Source: Auanema rhodensis (lineage: Eukaryota > Nematoda > Chromadorea > Rhabditida > Rhabditidae). From it: a stretch of 64,000 nucleotides of DNA. The stretch is taken from assembly GCA_964057225.1 (NCBI GenBank), contig OZ059896.1, positions 11,284,001-11,348,000 on the forward strand, given 5' to 3'. This document shows, in pieces, positions 58,204 to 64,000 of this stretch (position 1 is the first letter of the stretch; every line of letters starts with the position of its first letter). A model generated the notes under the pieces. That model was given only the letters and a program-made list of their open reading frames with translations. It ran no database searches and was not told where the DNA came from. Position numbers and translations under genes: made by a program.

Positions 58204-61200
58204 TCTGTAAATACTGTTAATCCACCACTTGGTTGTAATAATTATGGGTATTGTCTTCCTGAAAATCAAATTACTGCCCCGTAAGTAAATCTGAAATTCT
58301 CAAAATTATTATTTTTCATCATGAAGAGTCTGAAGAACAATGTTTTTAATTCTTCAGTTTAAAACTTATTTGAATTATAGATCTGGAGAAGTAGAGTGTT
58401 CAGATTGCGTTTGCCCGTCAGGGACCATAAAGGCTTCAGCAACTGACTGTCAATGTTACACATTATTTTTGATCAGAAAAGATAATTAATAATTTTAGCT
58501 CCAACAACCTGTGCTGAAGTCACTTGTCCAACGGTAGGACAATGGAGATGTGCCCTTGTTTCTAATGAACCTACTTGTATGTGTCAAGCGGCATATGCTG
58601 CTCCATCATGCACTTTACGTAAGAATATGATTATTTAATAAAATATTTTGGATCATATTGTTTAGAAAAATCTGATCCTTGTTCATCTATTCCTTGCTTG
58701 AACCGAGGAAAGTGTACAGGGACAACAAGTTATAAATGCGAATGTGATGTTGGGACATATGGAGAGCAATGCCAATGTATCTTTATAAATGTTATGCTGC
58801 TGAAGCAACTTAGGTTTTCATTTTAGACGAACCTGATCCCTGTCTAGATAAATGTAAAAATGGCGGAATTTGTGAAATCATTGATAGGCAACGAGTAGCT
58901 TTATGTAAATGTCCTGTTGGATATGTTGGAATTAATTGTGAAACAGCAGAAACACGTAATTATACAGAAAAAAACTTTATCACTTTCTTTTTGTTAGCAA
59001 CGTCTTCATTCGTTGGATGTTATGGTCAAACTTATGTGTTTTCTACTCCCCAATATTTCTTGTACACCGGATCAGTTACAAATGGAAAAGATTGTGTAAA
59101 TGCTCTTTTGCAGTATTTGAAAACAAATCCACAGGTTAATTATCGGTTTTCCAGTAAGATCTGAGTATAGTATTCGATTTGATTATATTATTTTAGCGTA
59201 TTATGCAAGAACTAAGGAATGTTGGTTTTCTGAGATCAATCATTTAACTCAACTATTTGTTGCTGATAATCTTTTAGATCTTCTTTTACAAGCACGTAAG
59301 TAGCCATTTTATAATGGATCTTAAAAACTATTGTATATCATGATTAAAAATACTCCAGTTCTTGTTCAATGTCCTACAGCTAATAACTTGGATCCTGGCA
59401 TGCAACCTGTATATGAAGTTAAAAGTATAACATTTGTTTTCTTACTTGTAACAAATATTTAAATATAATATATAGCTGAATGTGACAAATATAATAAATG
59501 CTCATCAAATGGATATTGTTATAACACTGTCGGAGCTTCAACTGGATGTGTTTGTAATAAGGGGTATTCTGGATCAACTTGTACAACAGGTAATGGTGTT
59601 AGTTTACAAATTTAATAATATTCTTCTCTCTAGTTGATAACAGTGATCCTTGTAAAACAAAAAGTTGTGGGATTGGCTCATGTAAAGTTACTGATGATGG
59701 AACTGCTGCTTACTGTATTTGTCCTAATGGAGATGTAAAGATGGACACATGTGGTAAGTTGCTAAAGATGCACTATGAGGAACATCTTAATGAATATGTT
59801 TGTTTTGTTTGTATATGTTTTTTGATATTTAGGAGTTGATTCTTGTTCCCCAAATCCTTGTCAGTATGGTGGAACATGTGAAAATACACCTACAGGATAT
59901 ACTTGCAACTGTTTGAATCTGTACACTGGTCTTATATGTTCCGGTATAAGGAAATAGAAAAATTATAAACAAAGTTAATAATTTAGATTTTAACGCTTGC
60001 TATGAAAACAAATGTTTAAATGGGGGAGCATGCAAAAATATTCCAAATGGTTTATCCAGTACATACAGCTGTGATTGTTTACCAGGCTTCATTGGAGATA
60101 ATTGTGAAACAGGTCTGTTCCCTCGAGTAATATGAAAATTAAAAAAAAAAGTATGAAATTTCCATTCCTATAGATTGCAAAATTTTTGTAGTGCTCGATA
60201 TAATAAAATGAAATTTTTTTAAACTCTTTACAGTTGAATGATGTTCAACTTTTCAGCTAGAAATTGCTGAGAAACCCCACAGTTCTCTCATTTCTTTCAA
60301 TCTCTGCAATTGCTCGCAGTATTTTTCGCTAATCCTGATATAAAAAAATTATCCAGCAGTCGGAAATAACTACATTACCCTCCTTTATCGAATGTGTTAT
60401 ATAATCTTTAAGCATGAAACCCCCCCCCCCCTGTTTTCTACCGTATAAAGAAAACATTCTTTGTTTTTCTACACATCCCACCTGATATCCAAATGGCACC
60501 CACTACTCTACCCATATTATACTACCTTCTAGCAACAACTGTTTCATCTATTTCAACGGTCATTCTTGATCCTCCAACCTTTTCCGAACGTTTCAAAAGC
60601 TTATACGTAAAAGTTTCTCTTAAAAAGTTCGTCCAAATTTTTTCAATTTTTAGATTTTTCTAACAATTTTTCCAAGACAATAATTCGTTTACTCAGAGAT
60701 AGATGAATATAATTACTGTAGAATACAGTAAATGTGAACCTAAAAGTTGTTTATTCTTTTTCTTTTATGTTCAACTACCTTCTAGGAATTTTCCCTTTTT
60801 AAACAAATATTCAAAAAAAAACATATTCTGAGTGTTCCAAAACGATAATGAATTTAAAAACATTTTAAAACAATCAATTAATCATGTTTAAAAGTGTTTT
60901 CCGGGGTTTCCGAAATAAACTTTATCCTTCAGAGAGCGCTCCAAAGACCTGAATACATGATAATCAGCTGGAGCTAAGTCTGGAGAACATGGTGGACGTT
61001 CCATAACATCCAACCAAGTTCATCCAGCTTCTCTCTGGTAGTGCGGCTCGCATGAGGTCACGCATTGTTTTGCAAAAGCACCACTTTCTTTCTTTTTCTT
61101 CCCTCTTTAATATCCACATTCAAACTCTGCAATTGCTTACAGTAATTTTCGATATCTACAGTCTTACCATATATGAGCAGCTCTAGGTGTAGAAATCCAT

Positions 61201-63593
61201 CGTAACCTCAAAAAACGCAACACAAAACCTTTTTAGGGGTTAATATGGAGTTCTTTGGGGTACTCTTGATCTGAGATTGCTCTTAGTCATGAATTTTATT
61301 TTAGGAAAAAGGTAAAATCTTTTGGAATTTACTCATATTTTTTAGCCGATTCGAAATATCAAGATAACATTATCATAAAATTTTGAGAATTTTGCGGGAG
61401 GGGCCGCGAAACAAGTTCGAGACCTAATATATACATATATTCTTATTTATATAATATACATATCCACAATAATAGTTCAGATGTTTGTCAAAAAATAATT
61501 TTAAAATGAAAATTTCCAACTCAAAGTGTTACAGAATATCTTAGCGTTCTAAAGCCTAAAACACATGTGTCTTGAATTCGTTCTTGCCAACTTTCTTTGT
61601 GTTCTAGAAATATTTGCTTGTGACACTGTCGTCTGTGAAAATAATGGAGTTTGCAAAAATGGACCAAGCTTCACATATACATGTGAATGTACACAATTCT
61701 TCAGAGGTGTAAACTGCGAAATTGGTCAGTTTCCCCCGAATAATATTATTTATAATAAAATTATTTTTTTAGATATTGATGAATGTCTAGAAAATCCAAC
61801 ATTATGTACAACAAAAGATTCAACAGCTAAATGTATTAATACATTTGGTGGATATGAATGCCAATGTAGTGATATATGGTTAGGCACCAAATGCACAATA
61901 AGTTGATTAAAAACAGGAAAAATAAAATTAATTTTCTTTATATCTTTAGATAAAATTATATATGATATATTGGAAAGTACACATGGTAATGTTCTTCCTG
62001 AAGAACTAAATAAAGTAATAATTACTAATCTATTTGAAAAAATAAAAGGATTTTTCAGCTAACAGAAGACTTAATGAGTGATCCAACCATTGTCAGAGAT
62101 ATTATTCCTTTTCTGATTGGTGGATACCCATTAGATGTACGAATGGACTTAAGTTGGGATTATGATGACATCTTTATCTGGGTAGCGTATGAGGAAAAAC
62201 TGATAGATGTAAGGTATGATATAACTATATAAACTTTTATTTTTTTTTATTTTCAAAAATGTATAGTAAATACAAGTAAATTATGATTTTAGAACTGATT
62301 TTGTTCGTTGGAATGATAAAGTACTTGGAAACTGTTTCACATTCAATCATATGAATAGCTCTTTACTGTATAAAGGAAGAGGATCTGGTGTATCTGGAGG
62401 TTTGTCATCGTAATGTATCTCGAATTTCACTCAAATATGCTAGCGCAGAATAGTCATCAAAGATCTTTTGATATAAGAAAACCATAGTGACCATAAATAA
62501 TTAAATGAAAGGAGAAGAAATATAATGCTTGTTATAAAAAAAATTCAATTCAGGATTGGAACTACAGACGAATGTTCAACAAAAAGAATATTTGCCTTGG
62601 ATTGAAACGGCTGCAATTCTTGTATTCACTCACAATTGGGATGAATCTATTTTTGCCGAATCACCTAGAATCAATTGCAGACCTAATAATTTAGTTCAAA
62701 TGAATGTTCAACCAGTATTAATAGTTATATAAGTTATAATATAATATAATTTCGAATTCTAGATATATTATGAACGACTGGGGGGACGTTTTGGAAAATG
62801 TGTGAAGAAGATCAGTGAAGTTACATCTTATTATTATGGTGGATCATACACAACCGATGTACGATATTTGTAATAATAGATTTATGTTATTAACCACATT
62901 AGGGATGTTTACGATCCTGTTATCAAGATGTGATCAAAAATGAATGTGGTTGTATGGATCCAAGATATCCTGCTCCAGAAGATGAAGAATCATGCTCTCT
63001 TGCCAACAGTTTGAAAAACCGTAATACATTTGTATAGTTAATCTAATGTATTTGAGGATTATGTATTGAATCAGCATCAAATAGATTAGGAGATCCATCA
63101 AAATGGAAACAATGCAATTGTCCTTTACCTTGCTCAAATACAATTTACAATGTTGCTTTTTCTGAAACTAGTTACAAATCAAAGGTTTCTCATATCTGAT
63201 TTTTTCAAAAAATATAGAAGATTATAGAAAACAGCTTGTGAATTAAAGAGAGGAAAACTTCGTGATGAATGTTATGAACAGGAAGAAGATAAAGTTCTTC
63301 TGAGAACATCCATGCCATCATTAATCATTTTTGGTTTCATTGAAACCGAAGCTTTTGGGGTCAGTAAACAAGTAATAGTCTTCAGTAAAATTTCTATTTT
63401 ACAGCTTACTTCTTTCTTATCACGATTAGGAGGTCTTCTTGGTATTTTGATGGGTATATCTGCTATTTGTTTAATTGAATTCATTTTCTTAATATCACAA
63501 TTGATTTTTATATTTTGTTCGAATACAAAATTTACAGCACCGTTGTCCAAAAATCGATCGGGCATACGAAATTCAAAAGCCATGAAATGGTAA
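58204..63593 (+). CDS. EGF-plus-ASC degenerin/ENaC channel (EGAS-like)
   Basis: This looks like a DEG/ENaC sodium channel with EGF-like repeats outside the cell, the layout of the C. elegans EGAS proteins. At least eight cysteine modules come first, for example [76 protein letters not shown] and [12 protein letters not shown], the last calcium-binding in type. The ASC part follows: [76 protein letters not shown]2 has [20 protein letters not shown] with the G-x-S filter. It ends NSKAMKW. I found no TM1; the 5' end is unresolved, so the span begins at the first supported exon. Intron 60113-61607 is unusually long and holds transposon debris. Confidence 0.85.
60290..60345 (-). mobile_element. 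Second mariner transposase scrap
   Basis: The minus strand encodes [14 protein letters not shown], like the mariner YCxQLxxLK block. The same block, about 80% identical in DNA over about 37 bp, recurs at about 61120-61160 in the larger relic. So two separate insertions have decayed in the same intron and orientation. Confidence 0.5.
60420..60431 (+). repeat. C12 homopolymer
   Basis: Twelve consecutive C residues, unusual in this AT-rich sequence, inside the long intron of the EGF/ASC gene between the two transposon scraps. Confidence 0.8.
60889..61231 (-). mobile_element. Decayed mariner transposase fragment
   Basis: The minus strand reads KVLCCVF[15 protein letters not shown], [24 protein letters not shown][14 protein letters not shown] and LDELGW. 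After a frameshift comes [20 protein letters not shown]. These match the C-terminal half of mariner (IS630/Tc1/mariner) transposases, including the third catalytic Asp region PYSPDLAPSDYH. Two in-frame stops and a frameshift make it inactive. Terminal repeats were not found. Confidence 0.85.
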
Positions 63594-63748
63594 ATTTAAA
63601 ATATTTCTGCAAATTATTATTGAAATAAATATTAATCGTATCTCTTTAACTTATTTCAAATAGAATTAATGATATGTACTGCTTGTTAATAATAAATTAT
63701 ATTTAAAAAAAAGTTCTCTGAATTTATAAAATAATATAACTTATTAAA

Positions 63749-64000
63749 TTATAAATAAAATAAAGCAAAAATAAGCATTGAAACAACTCCCATTAGTATA
63801 ATACATATAATTGTCCATAAAAATTGTGCAAAACCACCACAACAGATATCACAGCAAATTGAAGTTTGTCTATCTTTGCGTGTATAAAGTTTTTGAGATT
63901 GAAATGGGATATTTGATGATGGACCAACAGGAAAATAAACAGGAGGACCGGGTGCTGATGGAAACCAAACCGGGACTGGAACTTCAGCAAATCTTCAATG
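63749..64000 (-). CDS. Membrane protein with CCxxCC motif, 3' end
   Basis: The gene runs off the right edge, so only its C-terminal part is present, ending at TAA 63749. It has a Pro-rich segment (PVPVWFPSAPGPPVYFPVG), a short linker with KLYTRKDRQTS, a cysteine cluster (CCDICCGGF) and one membrane span (LWTIICIILMGVVSMLIFAL) that reaches almost to the C-terminus. The cysteines next to the membrane could be palmitoylated. I do not recognise the family. It is convergent with the EGF/ASC gene, 155 bp away. Confidence 0.6.

Overview
This window is nuclear DNA from a nematode. The genome is AT-rich and gene-dense, with about 23 protein-coding genes in 64 kb on both strands. Most introns are 40-60 nt. 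Many start codons sit just after a 3' splice-site-like TTTNAG, as expected for spliced-leader trans-splicing. Several families are nematode-typical: an SXP/RAL-2 protein, an OSM-9/OCR-type TRPV channel, an EGF-plus-ASC degenerin, a CX-module protein and nematode-type UDP-glycosyltransferases. The species cannot be named from the sequence. All gene models were built by eye from splice signals and reading frame. Spans run from start codon to stop codon and include introns.

Layout. 1-8.1 kb: the 3' end of a KIAA2013-like membrane protein, a CX-module protein (minus), a secreted Thr/Ser/Glu-rich protein and a UDP-glucuronosyltransferase. 8.1-21 kb: gene-poor, holding an F-box-like protein of unknown function and a secreted cysteine-rich protein (copy A). 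21-25.1 kb: the Bicaudal-C homologue (KH domains plus SAM). 25.6-28.3 kb: an SDHAF1-like assembly factor divergent from NAF1. 28.3-32 kb: an SXP/RAL-2 protein with a Gly/Asn/Phe repeat tail, then the second cysteine-rich secreted protein (copy B). 32.5-35.4 kb: an ELM2/SANT corepressor (minus). 37.1-39.1 kb: an almost perfect inverted copy of the NAF1 block. 39.4-43 kb: mitochondrial tyrosyl-tRNA synthetase then eIF3m, closely spaced like an operon. 43.8-47.8 kb: a GT31 glycosyltransferase and a coiled-coil protein. 48.5-53 kb: a TRPV channel. 54-54.8 kb: a cysteine-rich secreted peptide and a 48-residue microprotein gene. 55.5-57.6 kb: a RING finger plus Ras-like GTPase fusion. 58.2-63.6 kb: an EGF-plus-degenerin channel with dead mariner fragments in one intron. 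63.7 kb to the end: the 3' end of a membrane protein (minus).

The clearest structural event is the 2,029-bp inverted duplication (26255-28283 and 37105-39133). It carries the whole NAF1 coding region and the start of the SXP gene, and I saw only two base differences between the arms. The most unusual protein is the RING-GTPase fusion. It keeps a perfect P-loop but has altered G3 and G4 motifs. Other notable items are two short secreted or orphan peptide genes, a degenerate LYR motif with a GC-AG intron in the SDHAF1 homologue, an ELM2/SANT protein that combines a GATA-like finger with a second SANT domain, and frequent use of AAG 3' splice sites.
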